A stretch of 64,000 nt of DNA, taken from assembly GCA_963825615.1 (NCBI GenBank), contig CAWGTV010000001.1:62001-126000 (forward strand), given 5' to 3'. A model generated the notes under the pieces. That model was given only the letters and a program-made list of their open reading frames with translations. It made no database searches and was not told the DNA's origin. Below, one piece after another: positions 51,311 to 59,381 of the stretch (within the stretch, counting starts at the first letter, position 1; each line of letters begins with the position of its first letter). The stretch comes from JAHEDT01 sp963825615. Lineage in GTDB: Bacteria > Desulfobacterota > Desulfuromonadia > Desulfuromonadales > BM103. The translations under genes were made by a program, and so were the position numbers.

Positions 51311-51832
51311 CTAAACCCGGCTGATGATTTCAACGCCGGTAATGGACTTATACTCGATGGCAAGGATTTCCAGCTCCCTGGTGCCGGAGGGCGATTTCAC
51401 TGTCGCAATATCGCCCACCTCTTTGCGCATCAGCGCGATGCCCATGGGCGACTGCCAGCTCACCAGGCCTTTGGCGCCGTTGTATTCGTCGGCGCCGACG
51501 ATACAGTAAATCTTTTCTTCCCCGTCTTCGTCCTCGACAGTGACGGTTGCACCGAACAATACCCGGCCGGCCGCGGTTTTGCCTTGAGCGACGGGATCGA
51601 CGATTTCAGCATTCTCGATCCGTTTGGTCAAAAAATGAATCCGGGAATCAATTTTTCTTAAGTGCCGCTTGCCGTAAATGTACTCGGCATTTTCCGAGCG
51701 GTCCCCCTCGGCGGCCGCATCGGAGACGCGTCGCACAGTGTCGGGGCGCTTGACATAAAGCAAGTCCTTGAGCTCGGCGCGCATCTGTTCAGCGCAGGCT
51801 GGGGTCATATAGATCGGGGTCTCTGTCGACAT
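51311..51832 (-). CDS. greB: Transcript-cleavage factor GreB/GreA
   Basis: 173 residues. The N-terminal coiled-coil (MTPACAEQMRAELKDLLYVKRP, VRRVSDAAAEGDRSENAEYIYGK) has the acidic tip D-x-x-E-N, which reaches into RNA polymerase. The C-terminal FKBP-like domain has VDPVAQGKTAAGRVLFGATV and LVSWQSPMGIALMRKEVGD. GreB rescues backtracked polymerase by stimulating RNA cleavage. The GKRH-L-R-K-I-D-S-R pattern fits GreB rather than GreA. It is monocistronic, divergent from the region holding repeats. Confidence 0.9.
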   Translation of the reverse strand: MSTETPIYMTPACAEQMRAELKDLLYVKRPDTVRRVSDAAAEGDRSENAEYIYGKRHLRKIDSRIHFLTKRIENAEIVDPVAQGKTAAGRVLFGATVTVEDEDGEEKIYCIVGADEYNGAKGLVSWQSPMGIALMRKEVGDIATVKSPSGTRELEILAIEYKSITGVEIISRV

Positions 51833-52231
51833 AGCCTTATTGTCGTCACTTTTGGCGTTCTGTAAAGGGTCTTTTAACCCGAGAGCAGACGCTTAAAAGG
51901 GACACTTGATTTTAACTGCCCCCGACACCAGTGTTTTCATATAGTTGCAACCATTTGAAGCCGCGAAGTAATTCCATCGCTTGACTTCCCCACAGACAGC
52001 GATACGACTAAATTAAAGCGGTGACGGACACGCCTTTGAGACAAACTAGAGCGGACGATTAAAACTCGTTGCTTGACCGGAAGAAATTCTAGTCGACAAA
52101 ACGCTCCAAGAACCGGAAGGGTAAAACCAACCGGTAAAACCTCAGGCGCTATCCGTCATCGTTGTTTTTATGCGACGCAACATTTGCTTGAGACCTCAAC
52201 TCGGCACATGAGCTGAGCTATGACCATATGT

Positions 52232-52269
52232 GGACCACTCAAAATGGGCACTCTTTTTTGAGTGGTCCC
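52232..52269. repeat. Long hairpin beside an inverted-repeat copy
   Basis: GGACCACTCAAAA / TTTTTTGAGTGGTCC around TGGGCACTC. It shares the CACTC/GAGTG core of the second hairpin family and directly precedes the full inverted repeat. Confidence 0.65.
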
Positions 52270-52276
52270 AACGTAT

Positions 52277-52346
52277 GGGTCAGGTCCACACATTTCACAA
52301 AAAAAGCATCAAGTACTAAAAAAGTGAAATGAATAGACCTGCCCCT
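52277..52346. repeat. Dispersed inverted repeat, full copy of the CAAGTACT subtype
   Basis: GGGTCAGGTCCACACATTTC / GAAATGAATAGACCTGCCCC arms. The centre AAGCATCAAGTACTAAAAAA matches that at 36575. It ends 24 bp before the RluA-family ATG. Confidence 0.85.
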
Positions 52347-52369
52347 ATCAAACAGAAGAATCTACCCAA

Positions 52370-53251
52370 ATGGGAATCGCCAAGCGCCCTTCGTGCGTCA
52401 GCCTGCCCGACGCGAGCAAGCCCTATCCCACTATTCTCAGCTTTCTGGTGCAGAGATTCCCCAAGGTCAGCCAAGCGTTATGGGAGCAACGCATAGCTGA
52501 CCATAAAGTTATCGACGATACGGGCACGCCGATCACCATGGCCACGCCCTATCTGCGACAGAAACGGATCTATTACTTTCGGGAAGTCACAGCAGAACCG
52601 ACTATTCCGCTGCAAGAAAAAATTCTCTTTCAAAACGACGAGATCCTCGTCGCCTGCAAGCCGCCCTTTCTACCCGTCACGCCATCGGGGCCCTATGTCA
52701 ACGAATGCCTGCTTAATCGCCTGCTCTTAAAAACCGGCAACAGCGATATCGTACCTCTCCACAGAATCGATCGTGAGACTTCCGGCCTGGTACTATTTTC
52801 CATGAATAAAGAGACCCGGGGACGCTACGCAGAGCTCTTCGCAAAAGGCCTCATGGAAAAATGCTACGAAGCCCTTGCAGAGCTCACTCAATGTCCGGGA
52901 AGCAGGGAGTGGACGGTGGAGAACAGGCTCAGCAGGGCGGACGTCTGGTTTCGAAATAAAGTCACGGCAGGGCCTGTTAATGCACGCTCGAAAATCAGGC
53001 TGGTGGAATTCGAAAAGAACCGGGCGCGCTTCCTGCTCTACCCGACAACCGGCAAGAAGCACCAGCTGAGAATTCATATGAGCGGGCTGGGTTTCCGCAT
53101 CATGCACGACCGGTATTACCCGGTGTTATTGGACAAGCAGGAGGACGACCTCAGCAAGCCGCTGCAGCTGACCGCTCGCCGGGTTAAATTCACCGACCCG
53201 ATTTCTGGGCAAGTTATGGAATTCGAGTCTGAGCGTCAACTCGCCGGTTAA
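52370..53251 (+). CDS. RluA-family pseudouridine synthase
   Basis: 293 residues. The catalytic block is PLHRIDRETSGLVLFSMNKE with the Asp nucleophile in HRID, preceded by DEILVACKPPFLPVTPSGPY. KKHQLRIHMSGLGFRIMHDRYYPVL is the conserved C-terminal part. The N-terminal 70 residues replace an S4 domain (SFLVQRFPKVSQALWEQRIA resembles one). Target RNA (tRNA or 23S) is not clear, and it resembles the subgroup of larger, poorly defined RluA-like proteins seen in gammaproteobacteria. The start ATG has no strong ribosome site, and a repeat lies just upstream. Confidence 0.85.
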   Translation: MGIAKRPSCVSLPDASKPYPTILSFLVQRFPKVSQALWEQRIADHKVIDDTGTPITMATPYLRQKRIYYFREVTAEPTIPLQEKILFQNDEILVACKPPFLPVTPSGPYVNECLLNRLLLKTGNSDIVPLHRIDRETSGLVLFSMNKETRGRYAELFAKGLMEKCYEALAELTQCPGSREWTVENRLSRADVWFRNKVTAGPVNARSKIRLVEFEKNRARFLLYPTTGKKHQLRIHMSGLGFRIMHDRYYPVLLDKQEDDLSKPLQLTARRVKFTDPISGQVMEFESERQLAG

Positions 53252-53261
53252 AGACCCTATG

Positions 53262-53340
53262 GAGAGGGGTCAGGTCTACACATTTCACATGTTTTACAAT
53301 CGATGCATTTTTTGCGAAATGTGTAGACCTGACCCCTCTC
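53262..53340. repeat. Dispersed inverted repeat, best-preserved copy
   Basis: The outer arms are exact: GAGAGGGGTCAGGTCTACAC (53262-53281) pairs with GTGTAGACCTGACCCCTCTC (53321-53340), and ATTTC pairs with GAAAT inside. The centre has CATGTTTTACAATCGATGCA. It ends on the first two bases of the TCA stop of the DUF3482 GTPase gene. Confidence 0.95.
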
Positions 53341-54745
53341 ATGCGTCCCGCATTGCTTGGACCAAAATTTGGCGAAGTTTGGGCCGGAGTTTTTCAACTT
53401 TATCCAGCCTATTCTCTTGTAAGGCCACGAGGTAAGCCTCAAAGGCTTTGCGCTTATCCCTCTCCCAACGGGCGACAAACCCTTCCTTATCATGTAAGGG
53501 AGAGATGGTTTCTGCGCCACGCCGGGCATGCGCCCAATTGCTGACGCATTGAAAATAAATGAGGGCTCGGTCAAGAAGGACGAAAAGGAGTTGTGGGTTG
53601 CGCACTGGGCCAACCGTTATCGAGTATCCGCCGAGGTCTTTGGCAAAGGGGCCTACTTTCGCTTTAAAACGAGCGAGGGGACGAACACCTTTCCACCCGG
53701 CAATTCCGCCAAAAACGCCCCCAATTGCAGTAAAAACTCCAAAAGTAAGATTCGCGAAGAATAAATCAAGACCGGCTCCAGAAAGGGCTCCTGTAGCAAT
53801 CGAGCTCACTATTAACTGTGCGTGCGTCGCACCCAGGACCTTCCAGGTTTCTTCAGAGTAAAGATCCTCTGCAACAATTGTTTCCGACGATAAATCGACA
53901 TCGAAGACATTATGAAGGAATCTGGACTTAAGCTCACGGTGACACTGACGTTCTATACGTGAAACCTTCTCCAGGAATAAAGACTTCAATTCCTCTCGTT
54001 GTTGATCCTGTTCTCCCTGATCACTCCCCGCGCTGGTGCTGCTGAGGGACAAGGTTAGAACCTCTTTCAATAAAGCCAGGATCGAGTCAGCGCAGGCTTC
54101 AAGACGATCGTTCCAGTTTTCTTTGAGCACCTCGACTGCCTTGGTAATAGCCGGTGTCCAGTCCTGCTCTATTGGCTGCAATGCTTGCAGCAGTTCCATC
54201 CGTTCTTTGAAGGTGGCACGGTGAGCGTTGAATTGGAGGTTGACGTTGAACGTCTTGGCGAATGCAGACTTCCACTGTGGGATATAGGCGGTCTCAGAAA
54301 CCTTGGGATTGAGGACGGCCATGCGTGGCCGTCCAGAGAGACGTAAAATTTCCATTTCGGCTTCGTCGTTCGAGCGCAGTGGCCTCGACCCATCCACAAC
54401 ATAAATAATCCCGGCATTTTTCGCTACAGGTCTCAGGAGTTCACAATCATCAGCGAAGCGAGGGTCTTCCTGGTGGGTACGGATGAATTCTTCGATCATC
54501 CTTTCGGGGGGGCCGCTGTATTGTTGCATCCAACTGAGCGTTTGTACCGGCATTTGGAACCCTGGCGTATCGACGAAGCGCAACAAGGTTTTGCCGTCCA
54601 CAACAATAGCGTAATTGGCGCATTCGCGAGTTTCTCCAGGGAGCGCGCTAATGGGAACACGGTCTTCCTCCGTAAGAGTAGAGACAACCGATGATTTCCC
54701 TTCATTGGGGTGTCCAAGCAGGGCAAAGACAGGGATATCATGCAT
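53339..54745 (-). CDS. DUF3482-type GTPase with membrane segment
   Basis: 468 residues. FALLGHPNEGKSSVVSTLTE is a P-loop near residue 8, GETRECANYA holds the switch-I Thr, and RFVDTPGFQMPV the DxxG motif. The fourth motif is atypical (AVLNPKVSE for N-K-x-D). A glycine-rich hydrophobic stretch (LFFANLTFGVFTAIGGVFGG) near residue 330 can insert into a membrane. The rest is helical with a basic tail (RDKRKAFEAYLVALQENR). The family occurs paired with DUF2868 proteins and is uncharacterised. Overlap with DUF2868 is 8 bp, so the two are one operon. Confidence 0.85.
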   Translation of the reverse strand: MHDIPVFALLGHPNEGKSSVVSTLTEEDRVPISALPGETRECANYAIVVDGKTLLRFVDTPGFQMPVQTLSWMQQYSGPPERMIEEFIRTHQEDPRFADDCELLRPVAKNAGIIYVVDGSRPLRSNDEAEMEILRLSGRPRMAVLNPKVSETAYIPQWKSAFAKTFNVNLQFNAHRATFKERMELLQALQPIEQDWTPAITKAVEVLKENWNDRLEACADSILALLKEVLTLSLSSTSAGSDQGEQDQQREELKSLFLEKVSRIERQCHRELKSRFLHNVFDVDLSSETIVAEDLYSEETWKVLGATHAQLIVSSIATGALSGAGLDLFFANLTFGVFTAIGGVFGGIAGWKGVRPLARFKAKVGPFAKDLGGYSITVGPVRNPQLLFVLLDRALIYFQCVSNWAHARRGAETISPLHDKEGFVARWERDKRKAFEAYLVALQENRLDKVEKLRPKLRQILVQAMRDA

Positions 54746-56273
54746 TGGATTGCCCCCATCGATGTATTAGCAAATACGGATCTCCCAGTGTGGCAAGGCG
54801 AAGTCGCCAATTCTTACAATCCATATCTGTATTCGGGGTTGCCCAATGCTCAGGCCCTTCCCTTCCGATCAGACATACTATCATGAGGCGATGATTGCCC
54901 AAGGCCCGGCGCATGGCTCTGAGATAGGCAAGATTGGCATTGATACAGGGTTGCCAGCTTTCCAATATCAGCATCACCGCGGGAGCGCTTGGGTCTTCGG
55001 CAAGAGTTGCTAAAAAATTGGCATCGACGGACTCATCCAACGACACCTGGTCAACCGCAAGGGGGCTGACTGTAAATTCGTTCTGGATGTCATCCTCAAT
55101 CTGTTCAGACCTTGGGCGATTCAATAATTCTGACGGAATCAGAACACGAAACCGGTCCAAGCTGATTGTGTTCATGGGTGTGATCTGGCCGGGTTCGCTC
55201 GGTTCTACCGGATCACCTTCCGTACCGGTCTTCACCCGGGGATGTTGCATACGGCGGAGAAGTGCCGTGCATTGGGCGTCACTGAAAGAGAGCCTGCGTT
55301 GTGCCCGGTTGCTTCCCAAGGTGGCAAGACCGAACAGCAGCAAGCGTGGCAAGACCGTATAGACGACGATTGCCCACAAGAAAAATTTCGCCCAGAGATT
55401 TCTCAGCGGTTCATCTTGTACAACGATACCGGGAGAATGACCGTGCGATGCGAAAACAGACGCCCTGACCTGGTCCAAATTCGGATGATGAGTGAATCCC
55501 AAGAACTCCCAGGGGGCCGCAGTTACGTTGACCAGGCTCGAAACAAAGGTCTCATTCAAACCGATCGTGGTCCCCCAACCGAACGACATACTTGTAAATA
55601 AACCGTAGATGACCAGTGTCCCAAGCACAGCCAGGGAAAACCCCAGGCCAAAGAGTTGAAAAGAGCGGTATGCAAACCAGCTCATTACGCCAGAATAAAG
55701 ACTGCTGCGCGCCCGCAGGTTCCCCCAGACCTGATCCATGAGAATACGCTTTTGCCCTGACATTTTCCTCTGAACCAAGCGGCTCAAACGTGGCAAAACG
55801 GTACTGATGACCCATTCACCGCCCTTGCCAACAGGTCGACCACGACGGGCATATCGCCAAAAGGGAAAAATCACTCCCGAGATTAAGGTAAAGAGACAGG
55901 GCAACAGGACAAGCACAAGGAGCGCAAAGAACACATTAATGTAATTACCGCCAGAGATCACGAGCTGTGCCAAAGAAATTCCGGCAATGCTTCCGAAAAA
56001 AAAGAGTGCACAGGGAAAAACGCGCAGGATCGGATCAATTGATTTTCCCGGGAGGGGTGATGCTTGCTCCGCTCGATGACCCTCTCGGCGCAATTCAAGC
56101 CATCGATGAAGCAGGAGGGAACGGTCGTAATCATGGCCCTTGATGTGAACCAGATACAACTCCCGGTCTCTGCTGGACAATGACATTTCATCCGCCTGAT
56201 GGTCTTGTACAAAGAAAAACTCAAGATCAACCAGGTCAGAGATTGTCCAGTAAGGTTGTTTGCGATTCCGCAC
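54738..56273 (-). CDS. DUF2868 integral-membrane protein
   Basis: 511 residues. The N-terminal 90 residues are charged and soluble (DLEFFFVQDHQADEMSLSSR). Membrane segments follow around 88-108, 113-135 and, after a basic loop, 197-221, with a further pair near 298-320 (FFLWAIVVYTVLPRLLLFGL). The C-terminal 150 residues are soluble (ILIPSELLNRPRSEQIEDDI) and end in a Rossmann-like segment (HRLMIVCLIGREGPEHW). The family appears with the GTPase gene that follows it here and has no known activity. A role as membrane anchor or sensor for the GTPase is inferred from the 8-bp overlap. Confidence 0.85.
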   Translation of the reverse strand: MRNRKQPYWTISDLVDLEFFFVQDHQADEMSLSSRDRELYLVHIKGHDYDRSLLLHRWLELRREGHRAEQASPLPGKSIDPILRVFPCALFFFGSIAGISLAQLVISGGNYINVFFALLVLVLLPCLFTLISGVIFPFWRYARRGRPVGKGGEWVISTVLPRLSRLVQRKMSGQKRILMDQVWGNLRARSSLYSGVMSWFAYRSFQLFGLGFSLAVLGTLVIYGLFTSMSFGWGTTIGLNETFVSSLVNVTAAPWEFLGFTHHPNLDQVRASVFASHGHSPGIVVQDEPLRNLWAKFFLWAIVVYTVLPRLLLFGLATLGSNRAQRRLSFSDAQCTALLRRMQHPRVKTGTEGDPVEPSEPGQITPMNTISLDRFRVLIPSELLNRPRSEQIEDDIQNEFTVSPLAVDQVSLDESVDANFLATLAEDPSAPAVMLILESWQPCINANLAYLRAMRRALGNHRLMIVCLIGREGPEHWATPNTDMDCKNWRLRLATLGDPYLLIHRWGQSNA

Positions 56274-56529
56274 AAAAATCCTTGCTCAGAAAAGAAGAGA
56301 GGCTTGGACAGAAATTGTCTTCTTATTCTACTTTCCCGTATGGTTTTCCCAAAATAGCCCGTTAAAAGCGAAGGCTAAAAAACCGCAAATTATCGAATTT
56401 CGACAACAGCGGTTTTGTTTGTTCACCATTTTCTGCAAAGCTGACCAGCCTGTCCACCACCCCTGGAACAGATCAAATAATGTGCTAACAATCTACTCTA
56501 AGAAAATTAATAGGTCAAAAAAATAGAGT

Positions 56530-56564
56530 CTAATTCCTACCTGTTTCGGTGACACAATTGCAAT
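56530..56564. repeat. 35-bp direct repeat, left copy
   Basis: CTAATTCCTACCTGTTTCGG then TGACACAATTGCAAT. It matches 59201-59235 at 33 of 35 positions, same orientation, 2.7 kb apart. The inner GTGTCGGTGACAC of the right copy is palindromic. Confidence 0.85.
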
Positions 56565-56589
56565 GCGTCCCCCCCGGCTTCATTTTCGG

Positions 56590-56630
56590 TCATCAAATAC
56601 TAAAAATGTGAAATGTGTAGACCTGCCCCC
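56590..56630. repeat. Dispersed inverted repeat, right half
   Basis: ATCAAATACTAAAAATGTG and AAATGTGTAGACCTGCCCCC. The left arm is missing. It sits just inside the left direct repeat. Confidence 0.8.
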
Positions 56631-56706
56631 AACCATTCGCATCATGTTCGTCTTCGCTGGCTTGCGCATAGTTGACTTATTTTGTCAGCATTCCGTACAA
56701 TTGATT

Positions 56707-57711
56707 ATGGATTCATTGACACAATTGACATTGGGTGCAGCCGTTGGTGAAGCAGTGCTAGGCAAGAGAATTGGCCGAAAAGCATTGCTGTGGGGTGCAG
56801 CAGGCGGGACATTGCCAGACCTGGATGTTCTCCTGAAATATGCAGATCCAGTCATGGATTTCACATATCATCGAAGCTTCAGTCATTCAATTTTTGTCCT
56901 CTCACTGTTAACGCCAGTATTCGTCTGGCTGATTCTGAAAATACACCCGAGCAGCAAACGATATTCAAGGCAATGGGCTTTAATGATATGGCTCGTTTTC
57001 ATGACCCATATTTTTCTTGACTGTCTTACGGTCTACGGCACGCAAATTTTCTGGCCCATATGGAATCATCCGGTAGGTTTAGGGTCAATCTTTATCATCG
57101 ACCCGCTCTATACCGTTCCGTTGATTGTCGGGGTTCTTGCGGCTTTGCTGATGAAGCAAGACAATCATTGGCAATACAGGCTGAATATTGTTGGCTTAAC
57201 CCTAAGCAGCCTATATCTCGTGTGGAGCGTAAGTGCACAATATTATGCATATAAAATGGTCGAAGATTCTCTTGACCGCCAATCAATACAATATCGGCAG
57301 CTATTGGTGAGTGCCGCACCACTGAACACTTTGCTGTGGCGAGTGGTCGCGATCAAACATGATGGCCATTATTACGAAGGGTTTTATTCGTTGCTGGATC
57401 AATCAGAAGATGTGTTTTTAGAAGAGCACGAGAGTCAAAACGATCTGTTAACGGAGATCGACCAGAGTTGGCCTGTCATAAGACTCATGTGGTTTACAAA
57501 GGGCTATTTCAAAGTATGGCAGAATGCAGATGGAATCATCATGAGTGATTTGCGAATGGGGATGGAACCAAATTATGTCTTCTCATTTGCTGTTGCCAAA
57601 AGTTCAAACCCCCACGTCTTGCCAATCAGTGCGGAACGTATCCGTCAAAGCCGTGATCTGGCGTCTTTGAAGAAAGTCTGGCAAAGGATCTGGTCCTCAC
57701 CGATGGGTTGA
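56707..57711 (+). CDS. YdjM-type inner-membrane metal-dependent hydrolase-like protein
   Basis: 334 residues. MDSLTQLTLGAAVGEAVLGK starts the family's Met-Asp-Ser/Pro-x-THx pattern (here LTQLTLGAA). GTLPDLDVLL and DFTYHRSFSHSIFVLSL carry the Asp/His set (HRSFSHS) of YdjM/LexA-binding putative hydrolases. Four or five hydrophobic segments follow (FVWLILKIHP, MTHIFLDCL, YTVPLIVGVLAALL). The C-terminal half is soluble. No biochemical role is established for the family. The codon usage is more AT-rich than in the flanking Geobacter-like genes. It is the first gene of the direct-repeat-bounded cassette. Confidence 0.82.
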   Translation: MDSLTQLTLGAAVGEAVLGKRIGRKALLWGAAGGTLPDLDVLLKYADPVMDFTYHRSFSHSIFVLSLLTPVFVWLILKIHPSSKRYSRQWALMIWLVFMTHIFLDCLTVYGTQIFWPIWNHPVGLGSIFIIDPLYTVPLIVGVLAALLMKQDNHWQYRLNIVGLTLSSLYLVWSVSAQYYAYKMVEDSLDRQSIQYRQLLVSAAPLNTLLWRVVAIKHDGHYYEGFYSLLDQSEDVFLEEHESQNDLLTEIDQSWPVIRLMWFTKGYFKVWQNADGIIMSDLRMGMEPNYVFSFAVAKSSNPHVLPISAERIRQSRDLASLKKVWQRIWSSPMG

Positions 57712-57759
57712 ATGACTCTGTAAGTTTCTCCTTCCAAGGAGAGTGTATTTGTTAAATCC

Positions 57760-58941
57760 ATGCAGATCCGCGCAAAGAAACTAAGGATTAAAGTTTTCCA
57801 CATGCAAATATATTTCATATTGATTCGATCTACCCTCTTCATCACCATAGTGACCTTTCTGGCGGCTACGGTCAGTGCAGGAGACCAGGTAATCAAGACA
57901 CAGGAGCACGATTTACGCATTGTCGAAATCGTCAATGGCCTGGAGCACCCTTGGGCCATGGCATTTCTCCCTGATGGCCGAATCCTTGTTACAGAACGTC
58001 CTGGACGTCTGCGCGTGATCAAAGACGGTCAACTCGAAGCTGGACATGTCTCTGGTCTGCCACCCATTGCTGCTCGTGGGCAAGGTGGTCTTCTCGATGT
58101 TGTTTTGCATCCGCGTTTTGCAGAAAATCAATTAATTTACCTGTCCTATGTAGCTCCAGGCGATGGAGGAGTCAGCACTGAGGTGGCACGAGGCAAACTC
58201 ATTGGCAAAGACCTGAAGAATGTCGAGGTTATTTTCCGTCAGCTTCCCAAATCCAATTCCACCAGGCACTTCGGTTCGAGACTTGTCTTCGATCAAAACG
58301 AATATCTCTATATCACTCTCGGTGATCGAGGCGAGAGCGAGCGTGCACAACGTTCAAATGATCATGCAGGCTCGGTGATTCGTTTACACGACGATGGTCG
58401 TGTGCCCTCGGATAACCCTTTTATCGGCAGAGACGGCTGGATGCCTGAGAAGTTCACGCTCGGCAATCGCAACATCCAAGGTGCAGCGCTACACCCTCAG
58501 ACAGGTGAACTATGGACTAACGAACATGGCCCTCAAGGTGGCGATGAAATTAACATTATTCGCCCTGGAGTGAATTACGGCTGGCCGGATATTACCTATG
58601 GCGTCAATTATGTGATCGGCACTCGCATCGGCGAAGGAACACACAAAACTGGCATGGCGCAGCCGTTGTACTACTGGGTGCCCTCAATTGCTCCTGCAGG
58701 AATGACCTTTTATACAGGAGACAGCTTTCCACGTTGGCGCGGCAATCTGTTCATTGGTGCTTTAAAGGATCAAATGTTAGTGCGATTGACCTTGGAGGGC
58801 GAAAAGGTGGTCAGTGAAGAACGTTTACTCAAAAACGTTTTTGGGCGCATAAGGGATGTTCAACAGGGGCCCGATGGATTTCTCTATATTCTGACCGATG
58901 AGAGAGATGGAATGCTGGTTCGATTGGAGCCAACCGAGTAA
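57760..58941 (+). CDS. Exported PQQ-dependent-type sugar (aldose) dehydrogenase
   Basis: 393 residues. The N-terminus (LRIKVFHMQIYFILIRST..TFLAATVSAG) is a signal peptide. The start may be the ATG at 57802 instead. Six-bladed beta-propeller motifs follow: EHPWAMAFLPDGRILVTERP, RGQGGLLDVVLHPRFAEN, LYITLGDRGE, LGNRNIQGAALHP, HGPQGGDEINII and APAGMTFYTGD. These match the soluble glucose dehydrogenase/Asd (YliI) family, with GGLLD near the PQQ site and His in LHP. It would oxidise a periplasmic aldose sugar with PQQ, but PQQ genes are absent from the window. It lies 49 bp after the YdjM-like gene. Confidence 0.88.
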   Translation: MQIRAKKLRIKVFHMQIYFILIRSTLFITIVTFLAATVSAGDQVIKTQEHDLRIVEIVNGLEHPWAMAFLPDGRILVTERPGRLRVIKDGQLEAGHVSGLPPIAARGQGGLLDVVLHPRFAENQLIYLSYVAPGDGGVSTEVARGKLIGKDLKNVEVIFRQLPKSNSTRHFGSRLVFDQNEYLYITLGDRGESERAQRSNDHAGSVIRLHDDGRVPSDNPFIGRDGWMPEKFTLGNRNIQGAALHPQTGELWTNEHGPQGGDEINIIRPGVNYGWPDITYGVNYVIGTRIGEGTHKTGMAQPLYYWVPSIAPAGMTFYTGDSFPRWRGNLFIGALKDQMLVRLTLEGEKVVSEERLLKNVFGRIRDVQQGPDGFLYILTDERDGMLVRLEPTE

Positions 58942-59116
58942 AAGTATAATCCTATGAAACTTCATTGAGAGGCACTTATCCACGACCAACGACTCACCTC
59001 TGTTTTTTCAATTCATGATTAAAGTTAGCCATATATCCCCGCATTTATCTGAATCCTAAGCATCGACAGCCCCAACTAAGTCTTTTAAAGTTGAGGCTTT
59101 AAATCACTTATGCGAA

Positions 59117-59190
59117 GAGGGGTCAGGTCTACGCATTTCATATTTTTTACTATTGATGCATTTTTTGTGAAATGTGTAGACCTGACCCCT
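59117..59190. repeat. Dispersed inverted repeat, full copy
   Basis: GAGGGGTCAGGTCTACGCAT / ATGTGTAGACCTGACCCCT arms. The centre has TATTTTTTACTATTGATGCA. It is 10 bp from the right direct repeat. Confidence 0.9.
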
Positions 59191-59200
59191 GTCATAGAAC

Positions 59201-59235
59201 CTAATTCCTACCTGTGTCGGTGACACAATCGCAAT
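59201..59235. repeat. 35-bp direct repeat, right copy
   Basis: CTAATTCCTACCTGTGTCGG then TGACACAATCGCAAT. It differs from the left copy at 2 positions and ends 147 bp before the MBL gene. Confidence 0.85.
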
Positions 59236-59381
59236 TATTTTCTGCACTCACTTGCGGTTATTCAACTACTTGCTATATATTACCAAAATAGTCATGTATT
59301 AACGTTTGACCCAAGTTGATTCGAGCAGAGCCCAATTCGACACCCGAACACGACAACCTTTCAATCAAGATGGAGAATATC

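Larger units (their letters stand above)
51833..52369. other. Gene-free stretch between greB and the RluA-family gene
   Basis: 537 bp. A GGGACACTTGATTTTAACTG stretch at 51898, a 13-bp hairpin at 52232-52269 and the full inverted repeat at 52277-52346 are the only structure I see. The 330 bp between shows no coding signal or known RNA. Confidence 0.5.
56274..56706. other. Gene-free stretch with left direct repeat and half element
   Basis: 433 bp upstream of the divergent DUF2868 and YdjM-like genes. It is AT-rich, with the 35-bp direct repeat (56530-56564) and a right-half dispersed repeat (56590-56630). No other gene or RNA is seen. Confidence 0.5.
58942..59381. other. Gene-free stretch with full repeat and right direct repeat
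   Basis: 440 bp. The inverted repeat at 59117-59190 and the right 35-bp direct repeat at 59201-59235 occupy the middle. I see no gene. The MBL promoter probably lies in 59240-59370. Confidence 0.5.

Noticed and set aside
2297..59190. Insertion sequence with its own transposase as source of the repeats
   Set aside because: I looked for a Y1/RAYT or other transposase frame beside every copy and found none in this window.
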